In this document: positions 1 to 10,377 of the stretch, piece by piece
How the letters are laid out: each line of letters begins with the position of its first letter
Position numbering within the stretch: position 1 is the first letter of the stretch
Assembly: GCA_027604505.1 (NCBI GenBank)
Contig: JADIIX010000078.1
Coordinates: forward strand, 1-64,000
Length of the DNA stretch: 64,000 nucleotides
Direction: 5' to 3'
Source: Gonapodya sp. JEL0774
Lineage: Eukaryota > Monoblepharomycota > Monoblepharidomycetes > Monoblepharidales > Gonapodyaceae
The notes under the pieces: model-generated
Databases searched by the model: none
The model's input: the letters and a program-made list of their open reading frames with translations, nothing else
What the model was told of the DNA's origin: nothing
Program-made: the position numbers and the translations under genes

Positions 1-122
1 CATTATGACCAAGCCAGTACCAAAGCAGTCTTTTGAGCAACATCGATCATCAATGGGGATGTATTCCATTACTTCTTAAGATAGTGGGAAACTTCACACT
101 GAAGTGTTTGTTTCAGGGGGAG
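1..122 (+). pseudogene. Ty1/copia 3' end with polypurine tract
   Basis: The plus strand encodes the typical copia RNase H C-terminus (IMTKPVPKQSFEQHR, first residues at the window edge). It ends in a purine-rich tract (tttcagggggag) directly before an LTR that starts TGTTGAG. This is therefore the 3' end of a plus-strand copia element whose 5' part lies outside the window. It is a non-functional remnant. Confidence 0.75.
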
Positions 123-397
123 TGTTGAGATATGGGTGTTTCGACATTTCGGATGGCTCTAGTGCAACAGGGAGTTGGAATTCGAGGATAATTAATTGAG
201 CAAAATTACTCACCGTAAAGTTCTCTACAGGTTTGTCCTTTACAGTTTTGTTCTAGCGTTATTGGTTAGTGAGCTATACTAGGGAACGTGGGTAACTTGG
301 TGCACACACTTGGGGACGGTGCTATGGTCGTCGGATAAACTAGATTAAGCTTTTTCTGTACTACGTGTTTGAACAAGTGAATTATAACCGCTCAACA
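123..397 (+). repeat. Copia LTR copy 1 (275 bp)
   Basis: The sequence starts TGTTGAG and ends CTCAACA, the usual inverted termini of a copia LTR, immediately after a polypurine tract, so it is a 3' LTR. A diverged copy of the same length lies at 1734-2008. Both carry the shared stretches 'gttattggttagtgagcta' and 'cacacacttggggac' or close variants. Confidence 0.8.
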
Positions 398-399
398 CT

Positions 400-665
400 T
401 TCACGTGCAGATTGCCCCCAAACTGCAGAAGAACAGGAGGGCATTGATGGGAAAGCCTACAGGCATGGTGTTGGACGTTTGATGCATATAAACACAATGA
501 CAGGCACAGATATTTCAACTGGAGTGAAAGGTTTTTTCTGAAGCACTTGACAACCCAAGCAAGAAACATATTCATGCATTCTACTGGTTGCTCAGGTATT
601 TGAATGGAACACAAGGCTATGGCATCACTTACTTGGGAAAGACTGATCCCAGAAAAGTATTGATG
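400..665 (+). pseudogene. Copia RNase H-region fragment
   Basis: Between about 535 and 660 the plus strand reads NPSKKHIHAFYWLLRYLNGT followed by QGYGITYLG. This is the conserved copia block between reverse transcriptase and RNase H (KHWxAVKxILRYLKGT-like). There is no intact frame around it, so it is a broken fragment. Confidence 0.65.
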
Positions 666-697
666 AAACAGGGAGGAGGGAGTTTGGTGTGGAATCT

Positions 698-834
698 CTG
701 TTGAGATTATATATGAGAATCTAGCACTCTGCCTCTGTACAGGTTTTGCACTTGGCCCAGTGGTTACATCAACAGGTTATGAGCCCGGTTTACATCATGA
801 GGTCGCAGGTTCCATCCCCAGTGGGGGCAAATTT
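698..834 (+). repeat. Short repeat with tRNA-like pol III boxes
   Basis: A block beginning 'tgttgagattatatatgag' contains an A-box-like TGGCCCAGTGG near 756-766 and, about 50 bp later, a B-box-like GGTTCCATCCC (809-819). The 3' part resembles the 3' half of a tRNA-derived SINE. The first 80 bp recur at 951-1031 without the B-box part. No proper acceptor or T-stem forms, so this is not an intact tRNA gene. Confidence 0.35.
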
Positions 835-944
835 TCATCAATATACAGCAAAGGGAGAGATTGAATTACATCATTTACAGTAGGGCAAGTGTCAAAATAA
901 CCCTAAAATCCATGGGTTGGGCAACTCTGAAGGCAGGTGCTGTC

Positions 945-1031
945 TTCAGGGGGAGTGTTGAGATTATATATGAGAATCCAGCACTCTGCCTCTGTACAGG
1001 TTTTGCACTTGGCCCAGTGGTTACATCAACA
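945..1031 (+). repeat. Second copy of the 80-bp repeat
   Basis: This is nearly identical to 698-776 (tgttgagattatatatgag through 'ggttacatcaaca'). It is preceded by a polypurine-like 'cttcagggggag', which suggests it is an LTR end of another copia lineage. Downstream the two copies diverge completely. Confidence 0.55.
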
Positions 1032-1203
1032 ATCTCAAACTTGTCTTTATCTCTGGCACACACACTTTAATTGGGAAAATTGGCTGTTTATATATACTCT
1101 GCTCTGCTGTGCCACATAGGCCACAGCAATGACTCGTCCAACCACTTTCCCAAATCCAATGTATACAAATTATTATGTCACAAATGGTATTCCAAGCATA
1201 GCT

Positions 1204-1733
1204 TCACACTCCCCCTGAAACAAAACACTCAATTGTATTCAAGTCCTCAACAAGAGCAAGAATTTTACCTCCATTGGTGATAGTGATAGTTGTGGTAACA
1301 GGATCACAATGAATCTGCGAACCAAGGAAGTTCTTCAAAGTGCCCAATTTGAGCTTGAGATGGTCCCCAAGTTCTCTAATAAATTGGTCTTCGACTTCAT
1401 CAGTATATGCAACTGATAAACCATCACCCACATGAATTGCCACAATAACACAAAGCTCATCAGATTCAGGATTGCGAACAAAGACAGAATTATCAGAATC
1501 CAACTGTTGGAATCCATACTAAGTAAAATTCCACCAAGGTGCTGTGCCAAACATTTGCAGCTTGCTTAAGACTGTAAAGAGATTTATTGAACTTGCACAC
1601 AAAGGCAGGTTTACTGAAACCATGAGGTTGCTCCATATAAGAATTCTCAGTAAGATTCCCATTCAGAAAAGCATTGGCAATTGATTTGCCATCTTTGGCA
1701 GATAAACCTAATAGAAGTTTCCATGCTTGACCA
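1204..1733 (-). pseudogene. Minus-strand copia reverse transcriptase fragment
   Basis: Read on the minus strand, 1733-1510 gives ANAFLNGNLTENSYMEQPHG and KSLYSLKQAANVWHSTL, classic copia RT blocks. A stop or frame change follows. Then 1503-1217 gives LCVIVAIHVGDGLSVAY and LGTLKNFLGSQIHCD. The RT catalytic pair expected as VDD is replaced by HVGD. The fragment then jumps directly into a polypurine tract (1210-1222, read on minus) and an LTR-like TGTGAAGC, so the RNase H part has been deleted. Confidence 0.7.
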
Positions 1734-2008
1734 TGTTCAGCTATGGTGTTTTGACATTTCAGATGGCCCTAGCGCCACAGGGAGTTTAATATTTGGGATC
1801 AAAAAGTGGACTAAAATAACTTGCCGTAAAATTATGTACAAGTTTGTCATTTGCAGTTTGGGTCTAGTGTTATTGGTTAGTGAGCTACACTAGGGAACAT
1901 GGGTAACTAGGTACACACATTTGGGGACAGTGCTAAGGTCGTCAGATAAAGTTGATTAACCTGTTTCTCTATGAGGTGTTCAAATAAGTGAATCATAACT
2001 GCTCAACA
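1734..2008 (+). repeat. Copia LTR copy 2 (275 bp)
   Basis: Starts TGTTCAG and ends CTCAACA. It aligns end to end with the LTR at 123-397 with many substitutions, including the shared 'gttattggttagtgagcta'. It lies upstream of plus-strand copia coding fragments at 2371-3003, so it may be their 5' LTR or a solo LTR. Confidence 0.75.
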
Positions 2009-2370
2009 TCCTCTTTTGAGTTCACACCACATCCCCACACTCAATCATGTGTGACACTGTTTGTATCACGTCTGACGACTTTAAAAAGGCTGTTGGGGTT
2101 CTTGGCGTATTGAAGTATGGGTTGAGTTTGGATTTTCAATAGCTCAACAACGGATAGTGTTAAAAGGACACCAATAAGCCAATTGAAACCGCCTTAAAGA
2201 GTACATGTGTTTTCGTACTTTGAACAATCTCTCTAGCATTACTGGTTGTGGTGTTATGTAGTTAGGAGTTGGACTAGGAGTGTGGGGCAAGAGGGTAGTG
2301 CACAGAGACTCAGCGATTGAGAATAATTGATTGACTCTGCAACCGCCCCCAACCGCACAAAAACTAATTA

Positions 2371-3003
2371 AAATGCTAAAATTGAAGAGGTCACTCAACT
2401 AAACGACTTTGGAACTTGGGATTTGGTACCAAAACTGCCTTCATACAAAGTTCTATCAGGGAAATGGGTCTATGCTATCAAAATGCTGACCGATCATGTC
2501 GCAAAGTTCAAGGCATGATGAGTTGCAAGAGGTTTTGACCAAAAGGAAGGCATTGACTTCTCCCACACCTTTGCACCTGTTATGATTGGGAAGTCATGGT
2601 GCATACTGTTAGCAATAGCTGCTCAGAAAGGGTACTTTATCAGGCAGTTTGATATTTCTAACGCTTTCTTACATGGAGACCTTTTAGAAGAGGTTTACCT
2701 TACCTAAGGAATTGATGTGGGAAAAGCAATTTCTTAAAGAGATGGGCATTAAAATAAGTACCATTGAGGTTTATGGCAGAATTGATCCTGGTGTTCCAAT
2801 CCTTCTTGGAGACAATCAGGGAACACTGGCTCTTGCTGTCAACCCTGTTCACCACAAGCTCACCAAACACATTGATGTTAAATATCATTTTATCCCTCAA
2901 TAACTAGCCAAGGGATTACTTTCACTAAGAAGTATGTTCCCACCCAGAAAAATGTGGTAGATATTATGACAAAGGTAGTACCCTGAGATTCATTTGAGCA
3001 ACA
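2371..3003 (+). pseudogene. Internally deleted copia RT/RNase H remnant
   Basis: The plus strand carries the copia RT start (LNDFGTWDLVPKLPSYK, SGKWVYAIKM), then after a stop DQKEGIDFSHTFAPV and FDISNAFLHGDLLEEVYL. At 2712-2903 it continues with an RNase H end (LLGDNQGTLALAVNPVHHK, TKHIDVKYHF). The middle of RT, including the catalytic aspartates, is missing. The fragment ends in 'tttgagcaaca', the same sequence seen at 31-42, where the gypsy element begins. Confidence 0.75.
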
Positions 3004-3153
3004 TAGTGGGGCTGTCACAATGTATCGGTCTCAGCCCTCTTTGACGGGATGGTGGCCTGAGAGTAGGCCTAGAGTGTGAGATGATGTGGTGCTAGTTGTG
3101 CCTTATATACATGTGTAGCCTGCGGTCATGTGCAAGGTATCAATACCACAACA
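3004..3153 (-). repeat. Gypsy 3' LTR (150 bp)
   Basis: On the minus strand it begins TGTTGTGGTATTGA. It matches the LTR at 10024-10193 along its length except for substitutions and a 20-bp gap flanked by 'atgtg' repeats, a typical slippage deletion. Confidence 0.85.
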
Positions 3154-3168
3154 CCCCCCGCTCTTCTT
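3154..3168 (-). other. Gypsy polypurine tract
   Basis: Read on minus, AAGAAGAGCGGGGGG abuts the TG that starts the 3' LTR. This is the expected position and composition of the plus-strand primer. Confidence 0.7.
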
Positions 3169-3430
3169 AAGCAGATAACCTCGAACGCGAAATTGTGATA
3201 GCAGAGGGAAAAAAATGAATAACCCTCTGGCGTACGTTGTGTACGTCGAACTCTTATGGAGAAAAAATAAACTTCAGAGACTGTGCCAATCAGTATAGTA
3301 GGCACAGGGAAAACTGAGAAAACCTCGTTAAGTATTATAACAACTTAGTAAACCATACGCCGTGTAATGAGATTGCCTTGCCATGCTTCGTGGTATTTTG
3401 CGATGTCGGGTATTAGGGGCATCTGCACTA

Positions 3431-3658
3431 CTAGCTTGCTGCTTTAAGGTGGGTTGAACGTCGTTTTTGTGCCTCTCGTGCACGCTTACAGGTCTTCATA
3501 TCCGCAGCTTGTTCTGGAAATAGACGTTGGAATTCCTTAATCATATCAAGACCATCAATTTTCTCTTCAGGAATCCATTCAGGTTCGTCGTATCCAACAA
3601 ATTTTACTAAGTCCTCGACAAGATCACCATTCATGTGAGCTAAGAGGATTGATTCCAT
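3431..3658 (-). pseudogene. Chromodomain tail of gypsy integrase
   Basis: The frame contains LVKFVGYDEPEWIPEEKI followed by a helix (MIKEFQRLFPEQ). This fits the C-terminal half of a chromodomain (YLVKWxGY..W.PxExL plus helix) found at the integrase end of chromoviruses, where it targets insertion to particular chromatin. The second tryptophan/aromatic cage position is only partly kept. A stop separates it from the integrase body. Confidence 0.65.
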
Positions 3659-5352
3659 TTCGTAGCTGGCTTCATTGCTAGCACTTGCTGCAATTGGTGT
3701 CGGATAATTCCAAGCTGGGAGGGATCCAGGGTCACTGGTGAGATCCTCTGGGTTTCGTCAAGTAGAGGAGGAGCCGCAGCCATTGCGTCAGCTGGAGGAA
3801 TGTATGGCTTAATTTTTCGTAGCCTATTTACGTGTGCACGTAATACATTTCCAGTGCAGAAGTGCTCGAGTTTGTATGTGACCTCGGTCAATTTTTCAAT
3901 GACTCGATATGGGCCACTCCATCGGGAAAGAAACTCTGTACTTTCGTCTTTGCAATGGGATTCCTCACTGTAAACCATAACAGTTGAATCGATGTCAAAT
4001 GCTATGTTGACATGTGTTTTGTCGAATTTCATCTTTTCAACTTGAGCAGACTTTTGTAATCGATCACAGAGTTCTTCATGGATTTGCGCCATGTATTCAG
4101 ACATGGGCGTATTTTCATCGCTCAGATCCTTTGGATCGAGAGTTACTCCTGTGATGATGTCTGTCGGTATACGTGGTTTGTGGCCTGTTGCAGTAAACAT
4201 TGGTGCAAACCCAGTTGTTGAGTGCACGCGGATGTTATATGCAAATTGAATAGGCAGTAAATAACGTATCCAATTGTTTTGAGATTTGGTTGAGATTTGC
4301 GTGTACAGTGCGTGGACCATGGGTCTCATGCAACATTCAGCATAAGGGTTTCCTTGTGGATGACCCGGTGACGTGAATGTATGTCAGAAACACAGCATCG
4401 CGGCAAGTTCCTTCATTAAGTCATTCGCAAATGCTGTTCCATTATTGGAATGGATTCGAATGGGCATTCCCCAACAGTAAATCCAGTTGTTCAGCAATGC
4501 GTGTGCCGTTTCAAGTGCCGATGTGTCTTTTACTGGCACGAGTTGAATCATTCGAGTGAACATGTCCATCATGACCAGAATATGTGTGAAACCTTCTGCT
4601 GTTGTGGGAAAAGGTCCAGCGTGGTCAAGACATAGATCATCCCAGGGCTGTGCTGCGCTGAAGTCAAAAGTCCTCAGGAGCCCCTGTCAATCTGGCTTAG
4701 TTGGTTTTCGACTTTGGCATGTTAAACATTTATCGTGTACGTATGATCGTACATCGCGTGCCATGCGATACCAATAGAATTTTCCTACCATTGCTTTAAG
4801 CATGGCAGTGGATCCGGCACGTGATCCAGTAGGGTCATCATGATGCATACACAGAATCTCTTCTCTTCGAGCAGCTGGGACCACTATTTGAGTTGGTCCG
4901 TTTACCGCTTTTGAGATTAAAGTGCGTCGCTGACTGTTTGCGGTGGTTGTCCATGAACGAACTATGGTTCGGACAAGTAGAACATTTTCAATTGCCATTA
5001 CAGAAGCGTGTCTAGCAGCTTCTTTGTAAGCAGTTGTAGTTAATTCCGCAGGTGTAGCAGTTTTTTCAATGACCGCAAAAACTCTGGCAAGATCGGGGTC
5101 AGATCTTTGGTCTGCTGCCCACTGTTCGCGATAAGCTTGTGCTGAGCACAAAACAGTGGCAAAAGCATTAGACGCTTCATTTGTAAGCACGTGAACAACG
5201 TCAAGGACATCGAGAGTCACAACTGTCATATATGAACAAGAATTGCACTCTGTCATTTCTGTGTCTTGTGTGACATTCTCATTGGAACGTTGATCACCAT
5301 ATGTTGGAACTTCAGGGTCAATTTGGCCTGTTGTTTTGCTGCTATTTTCCAT
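3640..5352 (-). pseudogene. Gypsy integrase, broken
   Basis: Three frame pieces cover the integrase. 4687-5352 ends in the zinc-binding region (MHHDDPTGSRAG then DKCLTCQ); the second histidine of the HHCC motif is an arginine. 4384-4572 carries the core start (MMDMFTRMIQLV) and HSNNGTAF, where the second catalytic aspartate is asparagine. 3640-4370 holds the rest, including GHPQGNPYAE with the catalytic glutamate and the C-terminal module. Stops and altered active-site residues indicate a dead enzyme. Confidence 0.8.
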
Positions 5353-5391
5353 TCTGGATAATGCATCGACATTTGATTGTGCTGATCCAGG

Positions 5392-5628
5392 TCAGTAACG
5401 TGGAGTGTAGTCAAATTCGGCTATACATATTGCCCACCGAGCGATTTTACCTTTACTCGCCGGATTGTTTAGGAATTTCAGTGACTCGTGGTCTGACTGT
5501 AATTCAAATGTGGTGCCAAGAATGCGGTGATGGAAGAATTCACATCCCCAGATGGCGGTGTAGGCGTCGCGTTCGCGAGTATCCCACTTTTGTTCAGCTG
5601 GTGTAAATTTTTTACTACTGTATCCCAC
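5392..5628 (-). pseudogene. Gypsy RNase H
   Basis: The frame contains YSSKKFTPAEQKWDTRERDA and ELQSDHESLKFLNN, the Ty3-type RNase H blocks with the E and D of the active site. It is one frame break downstream of RT (stop between 5628 and 5632). Confidence 0.8.
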
Positions 5629-5631
5629 TAC

Positions 5632-6851
5632 CTAAGGTCGCCCTTTTTCATCGAGATGTTTGAGAATTGCGCCTAGAGCAATGCCTGAAATGTCAGTTTT
5701 GACAATGAACGGCTTGCTGTAGTTGGGTCTACGTAATACACCACCAGATAGCATGCACGCTTTGAGTTTCTCAAAGGATTCGATAGCTTCTAGGCAAAAC
5801 ACAGGCTTTGGCTCTGACAACAGATTCGTCAAAGGTGCCGCACTTTGTGCGTACCGTTTGATGAAATGTCGATAATGACCGGTAAGCCCCGAGAAACGTT
5901 GTAGTTCCTTGAGTGTCTTTGGCATTACGAAAATACTAATGGCCTCCAACTTTTTGGGGTCCACTTTGATGAGTCCACTGGCCGTAATTATGTGACTGAG
6001 GTAAGGAGTCTCATCTCGACAGAAGTTGCATTTTGGAGCACGTAGCTTTAGATTTGCACTTCGGAGGCTAGACAATAGTAAGTTCAAATGCATTAAATGG
6101 TCTTCGAGTGTATTGGAGTAGACAAGTATGTCGTCCATATAAACCAATAAACATTCCCAATTTACACCTCGCAGCACGTCATCCATCAGACGTTGGAACG
6201 TGGTGGGAGCATTTGTGAGTCCAAACGGCATCCTTACAAAATGGTAAAGGCCTGTATGTGTTCGGAATGTGGTCTTTTCACGATTGCTGGGTTTTATTGG
6301 TATGTTCCAATATCCCCATGTGATATCGAGAGCCAAATAGTATTTAGCGTGCTCAGTTGCAGCTAGTAAATCATCTATTCTCGGCAAAGGATACTTGTCC
6401 TTCTTTGTTGCTGCTTTGAGTTTTCGATTGTCGACGCAAAAGCGGAGCTTACCGTCCTTTTTTGGCGCCATGACTACTGGAAACGCCCAAGAGCTCATTG
6501 AGGGCTCGATAATACCATCACATAGCATTTTCTGTCTCGTGGACTACCATGGTAACGTGGTACCACGATTGGTTTCAAGTTGCCTGTATCGATCTCGTGT
6601 TCGACCGGATATGCAACTCCACCAGGCGTGTTGCTGTAGCTAAAAACATCGTGATTGCTGTTCAAACATTGCTTTAGTTCATTCAATTGAATTTTGTCTA
6701 AGCATGTGTTTGACGGGTCAAGGGCAGGAATTGCTGGCGCAATATCCTGTGGACTCGGATCTTCCAAGCGGCTAGGTACATCGATTATGAGCATGGAACC
6801 ATTACAATTATTATGAACCAGGATTGACATTTTGTCACTTCCAGATTGCAT
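5632..6851 (-). pseudogene. Gypsy reverse transcriptase
   Basis: The longest preserved part, in two overlapping frames (6495-6851 and 5632-6528). Visible RT blocks are FPVVMAPKKDGKLRFCVDNR, KYPLPRIDDLL, YYLALDITWGYWNIPI (expected D-L-x-S-G-Y), FRMPFGLTNAP-like, and the catalytic VYMDDILVYS. The upstream part ends with a frameshift near 6500. It would copy element RNA into cDNA if intact; here it is a relic. Confidence 0.85.
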
Positions 6852-6953
6852 GGTTAGTATTTTATAATCATGGGGGATTATAGGTTCGAAGTATGCAACT
6901 CAAGTTTCTTTAGGGACCAAAGCTGGTGCACCGGAGTAATTCTCCAATATGAA

Positions 6954-7560
6954 TTAGGTGGTACCGTTTTTCATATCGCACAATGAGTTTGGAACGACAA
7001 GTTTGTGTCGTTCACTTGTGAGTGGGTGATACTTGGCAACTTCTGTGCGCTGGTCTGTTTGAATCGGCATAGCACGAACAATTTTACGTTCGCCCTTCTC
7101 GAGTTTGTAAGACTCAGTTGTAACCATGACTACAACATTTGTTGGATGACTCACAGTCAACATTTCTTTCTTGAAATGTATTGGCGGTGAGTAGTGTTTC
7201 AGGTGAACCGTTGCACCATTCATGGGGAATCTAAGCCAATTTTCAGCCCAGTTCACGAGTACACCCATTTGACGGAGATACCCAGTGCCCAACACTATAT
7301 TGTAGGGGAGTCCGTCCAATATATGGAACAGATGATGGACTTTCCCGTGACCGTTAATGCTGATTGGTAGTTGTATCCGACCGCATGGTATGACCATGCA
7401 ACTATCTCCGATTCATATATGGAAATCAGGATGACTGGCTAGTTGTTTGTATCTTTCTCTTCATGAAAGTACTTAGAGTATGCGTCCTACCTTATCACCG
7501 AGATCGATGCACCTGTATCTGGTAATGCGTCGAGTATGATTCCATACAAATTGTATGCAG
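6954..7560 (-). pseudogene. Gypsy aspartic protease
   Basis: Around 7500-7550 the minus strand reads LPDTGASISVI, the DTGA active site of retropepsins. A stop follows, and 6954-7397 carries the rest of the fold (ILDGLPYNIVLGTGYLRQMG). The frame is interrupted. Confidence 0.7.
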
Positions 7561-7597
7561 GATCAATTTATACTTCAGCTAGGCCTATTTGTGCCTC

Positions 7598-9152
7598 TCA
7601 CTTGATGTCAGGGTGCTCCTTGTCACTCAATTTGGAGTTTTGATAGGTGTTCTCAATGTTGATAAGATTTGCACCAGTTGCGGCGAGCCTTCGCCTTTTA
7701 GACAGGGGTTGCGTATCGCTTGTTTCTTGCTCAGTGGCAGTTTGCCTGCTTGTGGGTGACACAATTGGTGTCAGTGGCTGACTTTGAGCCGCTTTGTCGC
7801 ATACTTCAGTACGTATTGATGTAGGTATTGGCGTGGGCGCTGCCACAGTCAACTTTCAAGTGTGCCGTCCACAAACAGTTGATCAATACCAGGGTAAAGA
7901 ACCCCACAACCGCAAACCTGTGCTCCACACCTGAGGAGGGCGCCGTCCTAGCTCAGTTGGGCTCGTTGAGTCACTTGAACTTTGATGCGTACTAGTGCAT
8001 TCAAAATGTAAAACGACATAGTATTTGCTCTATGAATCACGTTGAAACAATTCGCAATCATGGTACCACGTGTAGGGGTCGGTCTGCCAGGCACTGCATA
8101 GAACGACCATCTGCGTGGCAAGTGAGTCTACTACGGCTCTGCTTGTTGTTCCACCATTAGCCGTCTGCTACGCGTGACATCTGGGGCTTCCCAAAACCAC
8201 AATAGCGTATATTGTCATAGCCTGCGAACTGGTCTCGCCTAGCTGTTGCCATGCCCTTAGCCACACACGTTTGATGCGTGGCGCCTGGGAGCAATCTACA
8301 GGAAATGTGTGTTACGCATTTCAAGCTTAATACCCTTGGGGCGTGTCTGCAGGTTAAGTGCGTTCCTGCATTGTGACACTTATTATTGTCTACGAGCCCA
8401 TCTTTGTGGCACTGGCTTGTCTTACGGATATGAGCATTGAAGTATATATAAAATATGATCTCGGTATTTGAGATGTGTTGTACGTATGTAAGTTGTCAGT
8501 GAGTTTTGCGAACGTTTTGGGGTGGAAGACGGTGGTGTGGCACAGATGCTGGTGCACACCCTCCAGCAATGGTCCAATTTGCAGACACCCCTGAAGCCCA
8601 GACTGTGGGGGGTTTTCAGGAAACGTTTGAGACATTGGGAAGATGTCATGTTTAAATTTTGGAGGTGTTTGGACACCTCTCTGGGTTTTAGTGCGTTATT
8701 CTGTGCGGCTCATAGACTACACCCCCACGTGACCTATGAGTCGCTTGAACAGTGAATGACAATGTTTTTCATAGAATTGTGATACTGTGGTGTATCAACT
8801 CATTGGGCCGTGCATGATCAGATGAGTGTTGCGTGGATTTGGCACCCAACTTTTCACATACTGCAGTAGCATGTCACGCACAATTTCTTTGCGAAATGCA
8901 TAAATTGCATGTTGCTGGTTTCACCATTAAGAAATGAGTTGACGTGAGTCAATGTCAGGTCGCCACATGTGATTTGATCTGATCATGTGGACCAGGGTTT
9001 TGCAAATGCTCCGACCAGCTTTTTGCTGACTCACATACGGGTTGTGCTTCCTGCGTTATACCGATTATAATAGATAAAGTATTGGGTATTCTTCTAGCAT
9101 TTGCGCTATTACAGGTTTTGGTAGACGTACTCCATTTTGTAGTACCATCTAC
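7598..9152 (-). other. Degenerate gypsy gag/pol interval
   Basis: Only short open stretches remain here (for example a Ser/Thr/Pro-rich frame at 7598-7852). No conserved domain can be read. By position it is the spacer between nucleocapsid and protease of the element. Confidence 0.5.
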
Positions 9153-10023
9153 TTACTTCGAACCAGACTCTTTAGAGTTTCGGTTGATGTTATCCCAGCT
9201 AGTCCGGCACTTTGCTGCGCTGTGTCCACCCTTGCCGCATAGCTCGCAAGTTTCAGTGGCACGTGTCTCCCTATCACACGGTTGAGCCTGGTTGGAAGAG
9301 CTTGACCGACCATTTGATTGGTTGGTGCGCCAAGAACCATGACCATTACGACTCTTGTATGGCATGAAGCATTTCGCAGAGCCGCTGTCACGGTCTTGTG
9401 GCAAGTCGGAGAGTTGGCGTTTTTTGCCGTTGCTATTCATGTTGTTGTCTGCCCCTTTTGACCTTGCATTATGCATTGGCGTATCGGGTTTAGGGACATT
9501 TGATGGGCGAAGATGTGCTATTATGATGATCATGGGAGCGAAGGTTTCTTCCCTTCTCTGATCGCAAACTATATTGAACGATGCATTATGGGAGTTACAA
9601 TTTGATTTCGAATTTGTCTAGCTCTTTCGAACTATTGTTCGGCGTTTGGAGTCTGTTTTTGTGACAGAGTTGTGATACACCACTGGGTGATTGAACGATT
9701 TTGCGAGTTTGAGCGACTCGATTGCTTAGGTTTTAAAACTATTATATATTTCGACGATGGCTGTTTGCCGTCGCTTTTTGCGATGGAAAGTCAGTGCGTT
9801 GCTGAATTCTGTCATTTTGACGTTTTTGGTAACTAGAGTGATCGCAACGTCTTCTGACAGTCTACGATCCTCGATGGGGGTTTGTTTTGAAGGGAAAACG
9901 TTGTGTGATGTTGTGTTTTGCTTTACACTATAGTGTATGAGTCTTGGACAGCTTCTTGCTGCTTTTTGTGACTCCTTTTTGGTGGTGTCTCTGAATCGAG
10001 AACACTGTTGTCCCCCCAAACTG
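9153..10023 (-). pseudogene. Gypsy gag with CCHC zinc knuckle
   Basis: 9153-9533 ends with CELCGKGGHSAAKC, a perfect C-x2-C-x4-H-x4-C nucleocapsid knuckle, preceded by a basic Asn/Gly-rich stretch. The part towards the 5' LTR (9540-10023) is too decayed to assign to capsid. Confidence 0.75.
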
Positions 10024-10193
10024 TAGTGGGGCTGTCACTACGTATCAGTCTCAGCCCTCTATGATGGGATGGTGGCCTGGTGATAGGCCTAGAGTGTGAG
10101 ATGATGTGAAGTGTGATCTTATTATGTGGTGCTAGTTGTGCCTTATATACATGTATAGGCTGTGGTCATGTGCAAGGTGTCAATACCACAACA
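10024..10193 (-). repeat. Gypsy 5' LTR (170 bp)
   Basis: Matches 3004-3153, with an extra 20 bp (gaagtgtgatcttattatgt region). On minus it starts TGTTGTGGTATTGA and ends near GCCCCACTA(CA). The LTR is unusually short for a chromovirus. Confidence 0.85.
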
Positions 10194-10377
10194 ATAGGAT
10201 GTTTGGGATCACAAGGAGGTCACGTCCTGAAGTCAGAGGATATCTGGAATGGAAATGTATAAATGTAGAGAAAGACAACACACAGCGTTGACGTTCCTAC
10301 CTGGAACAGAAGCGCTACTAGTCAAACCTAAATCCTTCCTTAACAGCACCAATCCGACTTGCCTCACTCCTTCAGTC

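Larger units (their letters stand above)
3004..10193 (-). mobile_element. Ty3/gypsy chromovirus, degenerate, with both LTRs
   Basis: An element of about 7.2 kb on the minus strand is bounded by two similar LTRs (3004-3153 and 10024-10193). From its 5' end (right) the order is gag zinc knuckle, protease, reverse transcriptase, RNase H, integrase, chromodomain, polypurine tract and 3' LTR, the order of Metaviridae chromoviruses. Many stops and frameshifts interrupt the frames, and catalytic or zinc residues are lost in the integrase. It sits at the end of a copia remnant, so the insertion is younger than that copia copy. No clear target-site duplication was found. Confidence 0.9.

Noticed and set aside
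745-835. Possible intact tRNA gene
   Set aside because: A- and B-box-like motifs are present, but the acceptor and T stems do not pair, so it is at best tRNA-derived.
2995-10200. Target-site duplication of the gypsy element
   Set aside because: Left flank 'gcaaca' and right flank 'ataggat' do not match; the shared 'caaca' is also part of the LTR end, so it is not evidence.
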